A stretch of DNA of 12,965 nucleotides from Candidatus Gastranaerophilales bacterium. Its GTDB lineage: Bacteria; Cyanobacteriota; Vampirovibrionia; Gastranaerophilales; Gastranaerophilaceae. The position numbers were made by a program, and so were the translations under genes. The DNA lies in contig CAJUKY010000031.1 of NCBI GenBank assembly GCA_910587055.1, forward strand, positions 1 through 12,965, given 5' to 3'. Each line of letters begins with the position of its first letter. Position 1 is the first letter of the stretch. Below the pieces are notes generated by a model, which saw only the letters and a program-made list of their open reading frames with translations, had not been told where the DNA came from and did not search any database. This document shows, piece after piece, positions 6,706 to 12,965 of the stretch.

Positions 6706-7824
6706 CTAAAGCCCTGCCATCTCTTCTGCTTTACGCACAGGCGCTTTTTTATATTCATGCATCTTTTGAACCCAATCATCAAAAATTACGGCAGCATCTA
6801 CAGGCCCCGGATTAGCCTCTGGGTGGAACTGCACCGCTTCAATTTTTAAGCTTTCCGATTTAAAACCTTCAAGCGTATCATCGTTTAAATTTTTATAGGT
6901 AACATCCATAATTTTTGTCAAACTGCCTGCATCAACCGCATATCCGTGATTTTGCGATGTCATCATAACGCGTTTGGTCTGAAGATTTATAACAGGGTGA
7001 TTTGCCCCCCTGTGACCGTATTTCAGCTTATAGGTTTTTGCACCGAGCACAATGCTTAAAAGCTGATACCCGAGACATATTCCAAAAATCGGCACTTTTC
7101 CTACCAGATTTTCAAGCGTCTTGATTTCCGTTACGCAATCAGCAGGATCTCCGGGGCCGTTTGATAAAAATACACAGTCAAAATTCCCCCTCAAAATCGT
7201 TTCACTGTCTGTATTTGCAGGAAAAACCGTAATTTTACAGCCGCGCTTTGCTAAGCTGTCGATTATACCTGTTTTGCAGCCGTAATCAATAAGCGCCAGA
7301 TTTATTTCGCCCGATTGATTGATTTCGCGCACATCTTTGCTTGAAACTTCTAAAACTATATCCCTGTTTGGCTCATAATTGTTCAGCATAGCCATTTTTT
7401 CGGATAAATTGTTATTATCAACGTATTCTGTCGTTATAAGGCAGTTCATAACCCCTTTTTCCCTGATTTTTTTAGTTAAAAAACGGGTATCAATACCTTC
7501 CAATGCAATAATATTATGGTTTTTAAGGTAAGTTGAAATATTTTGCCTGCTTTTATAGTGCGAATCGTTTTTACAGGAGTTTTTTACAATAAACCCCCTG
7601 CAGCGCGGATTTTCAGATTCAAAATCATCATCATTTATCCCGTAATTTCCTATCTCAGGGTAAGTCATCACTATTATTTGATTAGCATAAGACGGATCGG
7701 TCAAAATTTCCTGATATCCTACCATTGAGGTATTAAATACAATCTCGCCGATGGATGTACCCTCCGCCCCGAAGCTTTCGCCCGATAGAACAGTCCCGTC
7801 TTCCAGTATTAACGTGCCTTTCAT
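6706..7824 (-). CDS. carA: Carbamoyl-phosphate synthase small (glutaminase) subunit
   Basis: CarA hydrolyses glutamine and channels the ammonia to CarB. The 372 residues match the family length. The N-terminal CPSase_sm domain (about 1-150) has LEDGTVLSGESFGA and NTSMVGYQEILTDPSY (31-46). The class I glutamine amidotransferase domain follows (about 175-355), with LSNGPGDP (220-227), the nucleophile Cys250 in FGICLGYQ (247-254), and the rest of the triad as His334 and Glu336 in VQFHPE. The tail KAPVRKAEEMAGL looks dispensable. The ATG at 7824-7822 abuts the pyrF stop codon (TAG immediately followed by ATG), with GGAGAAA about 6 bases upstream inside the end of pyrF, so translation is probably coupled. 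Unlike the other junctions, a 79-base gap with a stem-loop separates it from carB. A single carAB pair here must also feed arginine synthesis unless another exists elsewhere. Confidence 0.98.
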   Translation of the reverse strand: MKGTLILEDGTVLSGESFGAEGTSIGEIVFNTSMVGYQEILTDPSYANQIIVMTYPEIGNYGINDDDFESENPRCRGFIVKNSCKNDSHYKSRQNISTYLKNHNIIALEGIDTRFLTKKIREKGVMNCLITTEYVDNNNLSEKMAMLNNYEPNRDIVLEVSSKDVREINQSGEINLALIDYGCKTGIIDSLAKRGCKITVFPANTDSETILRGNFDCVFLSNGPGDPADCVTEIKTLENLVGKVPIFGICLGYQLLSIVLGAKTYKLKYGHRGANHPVINLQTKRVMMTSQNHGYAVDAGSLTKIMDVTYKNLNDDTLEGFKSESLKIEAVQFHPEANPGPVDAAVIFDDWVQKMHEYKKAPVRKAEEMAGL

Positions 7825-8565
7825 CTATATTTCTCCAATTTCATCATAAATCTTTTTCATCGCTTCAAGCGGTGTCAATCCTTGCGCAGGTTTAGTTACA
7901 GCCCTTCCGATAACCAGATAATCAGCCCCTTCGCCGATTGCAAATTTCGGAGTCGCAACGCGTTTCTGGTCATCCTTTGCGCTCCATTCAGGGCGGATTC
8001 CCGGGCACAACACTTTAAAAGCACTGCCGCAAGCTTCTTTTATTTTTCTTGCTTCAAGTGAAGAAGCTACAACCCCTGTCATTCCTGCTTTTTTAGCTAA
8101 TTTGGCAAGGCGGATTGCAAATTTTGAAACATCCGCTTCAATTTCAAATTCATCATTCATAACCTCTTGCGAAATGCTTGTAAGCATAGTAACGGCAAGG
8201 ATTACAGGCTCTTTTTTCCCAAGAGTTTCACTTGCCTTTTTTGCTCCGCGCACGGCAGCTTCCATCATCTTTAAACCGCCTGTGGCGTGCACATTAAAGA
8301 AATTTGCACCTCTTAAAACCACATTTTCGCTGGCTTTTTCAACAGTATTTGGAATATCATGAAGTTTCACATCTAAAAAGAAATTTGAATTTTTCCCTGA
8401 AATGTAATTTATGACTTCATTTCCGTATTTTGTATAAAGCTGCAAACCTACTTTAAATGTACCGACATACGGATATAAGCTGTCTACAAGGTTTTTGGCT
8501 TCTTCAAGTTCTTCAACATCAAGCGCCAGAACGATTTTCTCTTTTATTTTTTCATTAATATTCAT
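7825..8565 (-). CDS. pyrF: Orotidine-5'-phosphate decarboxylase (subfamily 1)
   Basis: This enzyme performs the last step of UMP synthesis, decarboxylating OMP. The 246-residue TIM barrel shows VLALDV (12-17, substrate Asp16), the strand with Lys38 (FKVGLQLY), and the catalytic FLDVKLHDIPNTV with the Asp65-x-Lys67-x-x-Asp70 triad. HATGG (about 93-97), the CPGIRPEW segment, and the phosphate-binding GADYLVIGRAVT near the C-terminus complete the signature. The LHDIPNTV form belongs to the bacterial/eukaryotic-type group 1. The ATG at 8565 overlaps the pyrC stop as ATGA (4 bases), and its own stop touches the carA start, so it is translated within a coupled chain. All catalytic residues that can be recognised are present. 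Confidence 0.97.
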   Translation of the reverse strand: MNINEKIKEKIVLALDVEELEEAKNLVDSLYPYVGTFKVGLQLYTKYGNEVINYISGKNSNFFLDVKLHDIPNTVEKASENVVLRGANFFNVHATGGLKMMEAAVRGAKKASETLGKKEPVILAVTMLTSISQEVMNDEFEIEADVSKFAIRLAKLAKKAGMTGVVASSLEARKIKEACGSAFKVLCPGIRPEWSAKDDQKRVATPKFAIGEGADYLVIGRAVTKPAQGLTPLEAMKKIYDEIGEI

Positions 8566-9554
8566 AAAACTCTTCCTTTTAATTCCATATTCTCATAAGG
8601 TGAAACCTTGCATTTTGACTGAAATTCAGCAGATTTTACCACCCATTTTTCATCTAAATCCGCTTTAATTTCCCGCCTGTTTTCAATACCTAAAATTTTC
8701 GCCGGATTGTAACACATTTTTTCAATAACTTCATCTAAAGATAGTACGTTAAGTGCAAGCGGAAAGGCAGTTTCAAGCCCTACTATCCCGTTTGGTGAAG
8801 CTGAATACGGCATGAGCTTTTCTTCAACGGTATGCGGCGCATGGTCCGTTGCGATTACATCAATGGTTCCGTCTTTTAAACACTCTATAACAGCCTGTCT
8901 GTCTGATTCATCACCCAGTGAAGGGTTCATTTTAAAGACCCCGTTTGAAGTTACATCCTTTTTTACCAAGGTAAAATAGTGCGGCGCAGTTTCACAGGTA
9001 AGCTTCAAACCCGAAGCCTTGGCCTTTTTAATGACTTCAAGCGTGCTTTTTTTGGATATATGACAGAAATGCAGCTTCGGATTACGACACAAGCCTTTAT
9101 CTGCCATACTCTGCACCGTTTTAAATATCTCAATCTGCCATATAGCTTCATTTGTTTCATCTTCAAGATGTGAAAGTATCAATTCACCCGACATTAGCGC
9201 GTTTTTAAACACACTTTTATCCAAAATCGGAAGTCCGTCATTTGAAAACGCAATAGCGCCGGCATTTTTCAGGTTTTCAAAATGTACAAGTTCAGTACTA
9301 TCAAGGTTTTTCGTCACTGCAGCAATCGGATAAACGTCTATATCGGGATTCTTTGATGTTTTTTCAAGCAAAAATCTTATCACGTCAGGATTATCAGCTG
9401 CAGGTCTTGTATTCGGCATGGCGCACAATACACCGTAACCACCCTTAATCCCTGCTGCCATACCCGTTTCAAGCGTTTCCTTCTGCTCAAATCCGGGTTC
9501 CCTTAAATGAGTGTGCATATCTATAAAAGCAGGTATAGTCTTTATATTAGACAT
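8562..9554 (-). CDS. pyrC: Dihydroorotase, class I type, lacking the usual N-terminal segment
   Basis: The zinc amidohydrolase closes carbamoyl aspartate to dihydroorotate. The metal and substrate signatures are intact: IDMHTHLREPG (11-21, His14 and His16), CAMPNTRP (44-51), the aspartate of SNDG (Asp106), His129, His165 (HFCH), and ATDHAPH (235-241, Asp237). The substrate loop SASPNGIVGLET (251-262) and the C-terminal SKCKVSPYENMELKGRV are also present. The product is only 330 residues, against roughly 420-430 for typical class I enzymes. It begins almost directly at the first barrel strand, so the N-terminal half of the beta-sandwich domain (about 45-50 residues) is absent. The short start is not an annotation choice, because an in-frame TAG lies four codons upstream (9564-9566). 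A GGGGG-rich ribosome site precedes the ATG, which overlaps the end of pyrB by 8 bases. Confidence 0.95.
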   Translation of the reverse strand: MSNIKTIPAFIDMHTHLREPGFEQKETLETGMAAGIKGGYGVLCAMPNTRPAADNPDVIRFLLEKTSKNPDIDVYPIAAVTKNLDSTELVHFENLKNAGAIAFSNDGLPILDKSVFKNALMSGELILSHLEDETNEAIWQIEIFKTVQSMADKGLCRNPKLHFCHISKKSTLEVIKKAKASGLKLTCETAPHYFTLVKKDVTSNGVFKMNPSLGDESDRQAVIECLKDGTIDVIATDHAPHTVEEKLMPYSASPNGIVGLETAFPLALNVLSLDEVIEKMCYNPAKILGIENRREIKADLDEKWVVKSAEFQSKCKVSPYENMELKGRVL

Positions 9555-10473
9555 CGCAGCCCCCTAAAATTGCCTCAAGCACTGCCATTCTGGTAAAAAC
9601 TCCGTTATGTGCCTGATTTAAAATAGTTTTTCCGCGCTTAGAATCTATAAGAGCGGAACTAAGCTCCACATCACGGTTTACAGGCCCCGGATGCATTAAA
9701 ATACACCCGTCGGGCAGATTATTTTCATTCACCTGAAAATTCTTAATATAATCCTCAAACTCAATTATATCTTGAATTCTCTCTTTTTGAATCCTTAAGG
9801 TCATCACTATATCTGCATCTTTGAGGGCTTCATTTAAATTTTCACACCACACAACGTTTTTCAAGGTCTCATCCTTAAAATATTCGGGTGCAGCGCACTT
9901 TATATTCACTCCAAACCTTGAAAGAAGCTCTATATTTGACTTTGCAACTCTTGAATGACGTATATCGCCGACTATTACAAGATTTAAGCCGTTTAAATTC
10001 TTAAAATTTTCCTTTATTGTAACAAAATCAAGCAGCGCCTGTGTCGGATGGGCCGAAACCCCTTCTCCTGCATTAATCAGGGCAATATTTTTAAAAAATT
10101 TCCTGCTGTCTTCTGTTTCCTTAATTGTCCTTTTTATAAGCCCCTCTTCGCCTGTACGGATTATGCAGGCGTCAAATCCAATAGCGGCAAGATTATTTAG
10201 GGTATCAAAAAAATCTTCTCCTTTAGATAGAGAAGATTTAGACGTTTCAAAATTGTAAACACTTGCACCAAGCTTATTTAAAGCCATTTCAAATGAAAAT
10301 TTCGTACGGGTGGAATTTTCAAAAAACATCAAAGCAGCATGTTTACCCGCACAAGACAAATGTTTTGCACCGTTTTTAATTTCAAGCGCGCGTTTTGCAA
10401 TAGCCTCAATTTCAGATGTTTCAAGGCTTTTAATATCAATTAGGTGTTCTAATTTTAACATTGAATTTGTCAT
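9547..10473 (-). CDS. pyrB: Aspartate carbamoyltransferase catalytic subunit
   Basis: This enzyme condenses carbamoyl phosphate with aspartate, the committed step to pyrimidines. The 308 residues are standard for the catalytic chain. The carbamoyl-phosphate loop is FENSTRTKFSFE (51-62, Ser54-Thr-Arg56-Thr). Lys84 (SLSKGE) reaches into the neighbouring active site of the trimer. HPTQALLDF (142-150) and TLRIQKER (225-232, Arg227) bind substrate, and LMHPGPVNRDVE (259-270) closes the aspartate domain. No pyrI regulatory-chain gene is in the operon, so the enzyme is probably an unregulated trimer as in Bacillus, with control at CarB and at transcription. The ATG at 10473 follows the pyrE stop by one base. 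A GGGG-containing ribosome site lies within the end of pyrE, while the alternative Met5 has none. Confidence 0.97.
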   Translation of the reverse strand: MTNSMLKLEHLIDIKSLETSEIEAIAKRALEIKNGAKHLSCAGKHAALMFFENSTRTKFSFEMALNKLGASVYNFETSKSSLSKGEDFFDTLNNLAAIGFDACIIRTGEEGLIKRTIKETEDSRKFFKNIALINAGEGVSAHPTQALLDFVTIKENFKNLNGLNLVIVGDIRHSRVAKSNIELLSRFGVNIKCAAPEYFKDETLKNVVWCENLNEALKDADIVMTLRIQKERIQDIIEFEDYIKNFQVNENNLPDGCILMHPGPVNRDVELSSALIDSKRGKTILNQAHNGVFTRMAVLEAILGGCDV

Positions 10474-10474
10474 T

Positions 10475-11050
10475 TTAAGCCCCGACTCTGCTTCCCGGTT
10501 TCACAACAGGAATATTTTCCTTACACATAGGGCAATTTGCCGGTTCATAAACAACAGGGTCAATTTTTAAAAGCGAATTAATTTTTAATTTATCATCCAA
10601 CTTTCCCTGCGTCCTATCTACAATACAGCCCACTCCAACAACTTCAGGTTCAAATTCTTTAACGGCATCCATTGTTTCAAAAATCGTTCTTGCCGTTGTA
10701 ATAACGTCTTCAATTATTACGATTTTCTCGCCCTTCTTCAAGCTGTATCCGCGTCTTAGCTGCATTACGCCGTCTTTTCTTTCAACAAATAAATTGCGTT
10801 TTTTAGCCTGTTTTGCAACTTCATACCCGAAAATTACAGCCCCGATTGCGGGTGCAACAATTGTATCAAACTCAAGCCCTTCAAGCTTTTTAGCAAGTGC
10901 AGCACCGATTTTTTCAACTAAATCAGGATACTGGTACAATTTTGCACATTGAAAATAAGTATCGGAATGCAATCCGCTTGTAAGGCAAAAATGCCCGTGC
11001 AGCAAGCCGTCAGCTTCTATTAATAAATTTTTAACATCTATTTCGCTCAT
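10475..11050 (-). CDS. pyrE: Orotate phosphoribosyltransferase
   Basis: This enzyme joins orotate to PRPP to give OMP. The 191-residue protein shows the OPRT opening GHFCLTSGLHSDTYFQCAKL (19-38), APAIGAVIFGYEVAK (66-80), FVERKDGVMQLRRGY (88-102, basic PRPP and phosphate contacts), and the PRPP motif VIIEDVITTARTI (111-123). The usual loop in that motif reads T-T-G-x-S, so the Ala-Arg-Thr here is a deviation, although the acidic pair Glu114-Asp115 is kept. The C-terminus has ANCPMCKENIPVVKPGSR with a CxxC pair (Cys173, Cys176), as in the Thermus-type branch of the family. The ATG overlaps the pyrD stop as ATGA, and pyrB starts one base after the pyrE stop, so both junctions look translationally coupled. 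Confidence 0.96.
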   Translation of the reverse strand: MSEIDVKNLLIEADGLLHGHFCLTSGLHSDTYFQCAKLYQYPDLVEKIGAALAKKLEGLEFDTIVAPAIGAVIFGYEVAKQAKKRNLFVERKDGVMQLRRGYSLKKGEKIVIIEDVITTARTIFETMDAVKEFEPEVVGVGCIVDRTQGKLDDKLKINSLLKIDPVVYEPANCPMCKENIPVVKPGSRVGA

Positions 11051-12003
11051 CTTCTAAGCTCCTCTTTTAAGTTATTAAAATCTTTAAATCCCTGCTCTGC
11101 AATAAATTCAGCCAGTTCATATACCAGTCTTTCAGCTATATCGGGATTTGTAAAGTTTTCTGTACCGATTTGCACCGCATCTGCACCTACTGTAACAAAT
11201 TCCAGCAAATCTTTAAGGCATGAAATACCGCCCAAACCAATAATAGGAAGGTTTACAGCCTCCTTAATCCTTTTTACCATAGAAAGTGCAACAGGCTTCA
11301 CGCATCTTCCGCTTAGACCGCCCTGCACAAAAGATTTTGACACTTTCGTACCGTTAAAATTCAATTCCACCCCGAGCCCCTTGAGCGTATTAATCGCTGA
11401 AATACAATCGGCTCCCGCATTTTGGGCAGAAAACGCCAGCTCCTCAATATTTGCAACATTCGGAGTTAATTTTACAATTAAAAATCCTTTGTATTTTTCT
11501 CTTATCCCTGAAATCAAGTCATAGAGGCAGTTTTTATCGGTACCGAATTCAAGACAGCCTGATTTTACATTCGGGCAGGATACATTGGTTTCAATTGCTG
11601 AAATCCCATTATTTTCACATATTTCAGCCAGCCGCACATAATCTTCAACCGTTTTTCCCGCAATATTTAAAACAAAATTTATCCCTTTTTCCTTTAATTT
11701 CGGGAGCTTATCGGATAAAAACGCTTCTATGCCGACATTTTCAAGGCCGATACGGTTTATCATGCCGGCTTCCGTCTCAAATATCCTCCTGCCCTCGTTT
11801 CCGGGGCGGACTTCAAGCGTAACCCCTTTGGTTACAATAGCACCGAGGTTTTTGACATTTAAAAATGCATCAAATTCATCGCTGTATCCGTATGTCCCTG
11901 ATGCTGTCATAACGGGGTTTTTCATCTTAAATTTTTTAAAATCCACAGATAAATCAATACGTTGTGCCGCAGAATTTTTAAATCCGTTCTCTAGTCTTCC
12001 CAT
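11047..12003 (-). CDS. pyrD: Dihydroorotate dehydrogenase, class 1B catalytic subunit
   Basis: This FMN enzyme oxidises dihydroorotate to orotate. The 318-residue barrel carries NPVMTASGTYGY (29-40), TKGVT with the FMN-contact Lys59, the catalytic cysteine in TNVSCPNVK (139-147, Cys143), VKLTPNV (177-183), INTLKG (204-209), GGLSGRCVKPVAL (228-240) and the phosphate site GLGGISCL...GADAVQIGT (257-281). The cysteine base marks class 1. The neighbouring pyrK identifies subclass 1B, in which electrons pass to NAD+ through PyrK. It starts 13 bases inside the end of pyrK. The ribosome site GGAGGTGAT is embedded in the last codons of pyrK, so synthesis of the two subunits is probably coupled. The first ~20 residues (MGRLENGFKNSAAQRIDLSV) carry a slightly longer N-terminus than many homologues. 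Confidence 0.97.
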   Translation of the reverse strand: MGRLENGFKNSAAQRIDLSVDFKKFKMKNPVMTASGTYGYSDEFDAFLNVKNLGAIVTKGVTLEVRPGNEGRRIFETEAGMINRIGLENVGIEAFLSDKLPKLKEKGINFVLNIAGKTVEDYVRLAEICENNGISAIETNVSCPNVKSGCLEFGTDKNCLYDLISGIREKYKGFLIVKLTPNVANIEELAFSAQNAGADCISAINTLKGLGVELNFNGTKVSKSFVQGGLSGRCVKPVALSMVKRIKEAVNLPIIGLGGISCLKDLLEFVTVGADAVQIGTENFTNPDIAERLVYELAEFIAEQGFKDFNNLKEELRR

Positions 12004-12716
12004 ATCACCTCCGCGCCGTTAAATACAGGCCCGTCTGCACATACGGAAGCATTTTTCACCCCGTCTGCCGCATTTAATTTAATTACACATCCTCTACATA
12101 CCCCGATACCGCATGCCATAACCTTTTCCATTGCAATTTCAGCCTTTATACCGTTTCTTTCCGCAATATCGCAAACCACTTGAAGAACAATCTTCGGCCC
12201 GCATGAATAAATAATTTCAGGTTTAAATTCATCAATCACTTCCTGAATATTATCAAGCACGCTTCCGCCTATAACTGTTCTGTCAGAGCCCTCTACAGCT
12301 TCTTCTTCATTTCTGAACCCTGATATTAAGAATGTTTCAGCGCCGTTCTCACGTAAAGTTTTCTTAAGATAAAGCATTGGCGCAATTCCTATCCCTGCGC
12401 CGATTAAAAGTGCTCTTTTGCCTGAACCTGCAAGACTGAATGTATTCCCGAGGGGAGCCAGATAATCAATAATATCGCCTGTTTTTAACGATTTTAAATA
12501 GTTTGTGCCATCCCCTTTTACTTTAAAAAGCACGGTAATAACACCCTCTGAAAACCCTGCCACACTAAAGGGGCGGCGGAGCGTTTTATTCGGGATTAAA
12601 ATTGATACAAACTGCCCTGGCAAAATACTTTCTAATTCGGTTGTAAACTGCATTCTTACTGTATCTTTTGCAACGGTTTCAATATTTAAAATTTTTCCTT
12701 TATGATTCTTTTTCAT
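11991..12716 (-). CDS. pyrK: Dihydroorotate dehydrogenase B electron-transfer subunit
   Basis: PyrK carries FAD and a [2Fe-2S] cluster and moves electrons from the FMN of PyrD to NAD+. The 241 residues comprise an FAD-binding barrel (about 5-95, with PGQFVSI at 33-39 and the flavin motif RRPFSVAG at 47-54), an NAD-binding domain with LLIGAGIGIAPML (103-115) and SCGP (171-174), and a C-terminal cluster loop EKVMACGIGVCRGC with Cys202, Cys207 and Cys210, completed by Cys226 (VCADGPVF). All four cluster ligands are present. It is the first gene of the operon. Its ATG at 12716 has GGGGA about 5 bases upstream. It overlaps pyrD by 13 bases. Placing pyrK first differs from the Bacillus order, where pyrR, pyrP, pyrB, pyrC and carAB precede it. 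Confidence 0.96.
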   Translation of the reverse strand: MKKNHKGKILNIETVAKDTVRMQFTTELESILPGQFVSILIPNKTLRRPFSVAGFSEGVITVLFKVKGDGTNYLKSLKTGDIIDYLAPLGNTFSLAGSGKRALLIGAGIGIAPMLYLKKTLRENGAETFLISGFRNEEEAVEGSDRTVIGGSVLDNIQEVIDEFKPEIIYSCGPKIVLQVVCDIAERNGIKAEIAMEKVMACGIGVCRGCVIKLNAADGVKNASVCADGPVFNGAEVIWED

Positions 12717-12727
12717 TTATTTCCCCG

Positions 12728-12764
12728 CAGGATATTTTTATGACTAGACAGGATATTTTATGAC
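12728..12764. repeat. Two direct repeats at 21-bp spacing over the pyrK-proximal promoter
   Basis: CAGGATATTTTTATGAC (12728-12744) and CAGGATATTTTATGAC (12749-12764) are identical apart from one T. Their left ends are 21 bases apart, about two turns of the helix. The second copy contains the -10 box of the candidate promoter P2, and the first covers the expected start region just before the pyrK ribosome site. They look like operator half-sites for a regulator, but could also be a small duplication. Confidence 0.55.
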
Positions 12765-12783
12765 TTAAATTCAGTTCTTACAA
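12755..12783 (-). promoter_or_regulatory. Candidate pyr promoter P2, downstream of the leader terminator
   Basis: On the minus strand TTGTAA (12783-12778) and TAAAAT (12760-12755) are 17 bases apart, scoring 4/6 and 5/6 against the vegetative hexamers. The start would fall near 12748, leaving about a 30-base leader before the pyrK ATG. If it is active, transcription of the operon could bypass the upstream terminator. Confidence 0.4.
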
Positions 12784-12796
12784 GTATTTCAGCCAT

Positions 12797-12827
12797 AAAA
12801 AAAGAAAGGCAAAAACGCCTTTCTTTT
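12797..12827 (-). terminator. Intrinsic terminator in the pyr leader (candidate attenuator)
   Basis: An 11-bp stem (12800-12810 with 12817-12827, core GGC/GCC flanked by A/T pairs) with a 6-base loop is followed on the minus strand by a run of seven T. It lies 81 bases before pyrK and points into the operon, downstream of a TATAAT box. It could be the pyr attenuator, or the end of a gene outside the window. The plus-strand reading has a shorter T tract. Confidence 0.8.
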
Positions 12828-12873
12828 AACAATTTTTATATGAAAATGATTTTTCTAAAAATTTCCTTTTCAT
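12826..12873 (-). CDS. Possible 15-residue pyr leader peptide
   Basis: On the minus strand an ATG at 12873 opens MKRKFLEKSFSYKNC and stops at TAA (12828-12826), and the last two bases of the stop codon are the first two of the terminator stem. A ribosome reaching the stop would therefore cover the 5' arm of that stem. This is the geometry expected for translation-coupled attenuation, comparable in principle to the pyrBI leader of enteric bacteria. The ATG lies only 7 bases after the TATAAT box, so the mRNA would be leaderless or nearly so, and no ribosome site is possible. An AU-rich hairpin (12839-12874) covers most of the frame. A 15-codon frame can arise by chance, so this is a hypothesis. 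Confidence 0.3.
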   Translation of the reverse strand: MKRKFLEKSFSYKNC

Positions 12874-12880
12874 AAGAAAA

Positions 12881-12886
12881 ATTATA
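12881..12886 (-). promoter_or_regulatory. Candidate -10 box of pyr promoter P1
   Basis: The minus strand reads TATAAT, preceded by very AT-rich sequence with no good -35 hexamer at 16-18 bases and no TG extension. The transcript would start near 12873 and run through the leader ATG and then the terminator before pyrK. Confidence 0.4.
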
Positions 12887-12965
12887 CTTTAAAAAAACCT
12901 TAAAAAATGACATGTAAATAAATATTATGTAAACAATTGTAACAAACAAATTAAAAAACCTAATG

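Noticed and set aside
8562..9554. pyrC as a pseudogene because of its short length
   Set aside because: All recognisable metal ligands and substrate loops remain, the frame is intact and it is translationally embedded in the operon, so a compact functional enzyme is more likely.
9547..10473. pyrB reinterpreted as ornithine carbamoyltransferase
   Set aside because: The HPGPVNRDVE and LRIQKER motifs and the SKGE lysine loop are those of aspartate carbamoyltransferase, and the operon context agrees.
11451..12022. Plus-strand frames of 97-123 codons across pyrD and the pyrD/pyrK junction
   Set aside because: They lie opposite strongly conserved enzymes and show low-complexity, implausible composition.
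12758..12796. 12-codon minus-strand frame (MAEILVRTEFKS) between the leader terminator and pyrK
   Set aside because: Its ATG is in the terminator tail with no ribosome site, and it overlaps promoter and repeat elements, so it is probably chance.
12963..12965. ATG at the extreme right edge as the start of a divergent plus-strand gene
   Set aside because: There is no ribosome site before it, and nothing downstream is visible to judge.

Overview
The window is AT-rich, tightly packed bacterial chromosome. No rRNA, tRNA, CRISPR array, transposase or phage gene is visible. The SHMT and WecA/TagO-type sequences, the intrinsic terminators and the AT-rich codon usage fit a low-GC bacterium. The SHMT has a cyanobacterial flavour, and the left-edge protein begins with an Asn-Phe-Gly rich N-terminus that I associate with gut Melainabacteria (Gastranaerophilales). 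That placement is a weak inference from memory, and a Firmicutes-like host is not excluded.

Left part (1-3300). A partial minus-strand gene of unknown function (1-345) diverges from glyA (466-1707), across a 120-bp gap with a candidate promoter for each side. A 94-bp element with perfect 23-bp inverted arms and a GC-richer core separates glyA from a polytopic phosphosugar-polyprenol transferase of the WecA/TagO/MraY superfamily (1846-2898). Next come two tiny membrane-protein genes (about 2937-3163 and 3165-3287). They lie behind a strong extended -10 promoter, and the first is interrupted by an A8 homopolymer.

Right part (3300-12965). One long minus-strand operon encodes every enzyme of de novo UMP synthesis in the order pyrK-pyrD-pyrE-pyrB-pyrC-pyrF-carA-carB. 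CarAB makes carbamoyl phosphate, PyrB carbamoyl aspartate, PyrC dihydroorotate, PyrD/PyrK orotate, PyrE OMP and PyrF UMP. Most junctions overlap or abut (ATGA, TAA-A-ATG and TAG-ATG), implying coupled translation. The exception is a 79-bp carA-carB gap containing a stem-loop. A bidirectional-looking terminator at 3305-3332 ends the operon.

No pyrR is in the window. The pyr leader (12717-12886) holds a TATAAT box, a possible 15-codon leader peptide whose stop codon touches an intrinsic terminator, a second promoter-like sequence downstream of that terminator, and two 16-17 bp direct repeats at 21-bp spacing over that second promoter. This suggests attenuation of the kind described for enterobacterial pyrBI, possibly with operator control, but it is inferred from sequence layout only.

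Most of the window is conventional metabolism. The parts that deserve attention are the pyr leader, the inverted-repeat element at 1727-1820, the A8-interrupted small membrane protein, and a dihydroorotase lacking its usual N-terminal segment. No stretch longer than about 300 bases lacks a gene.
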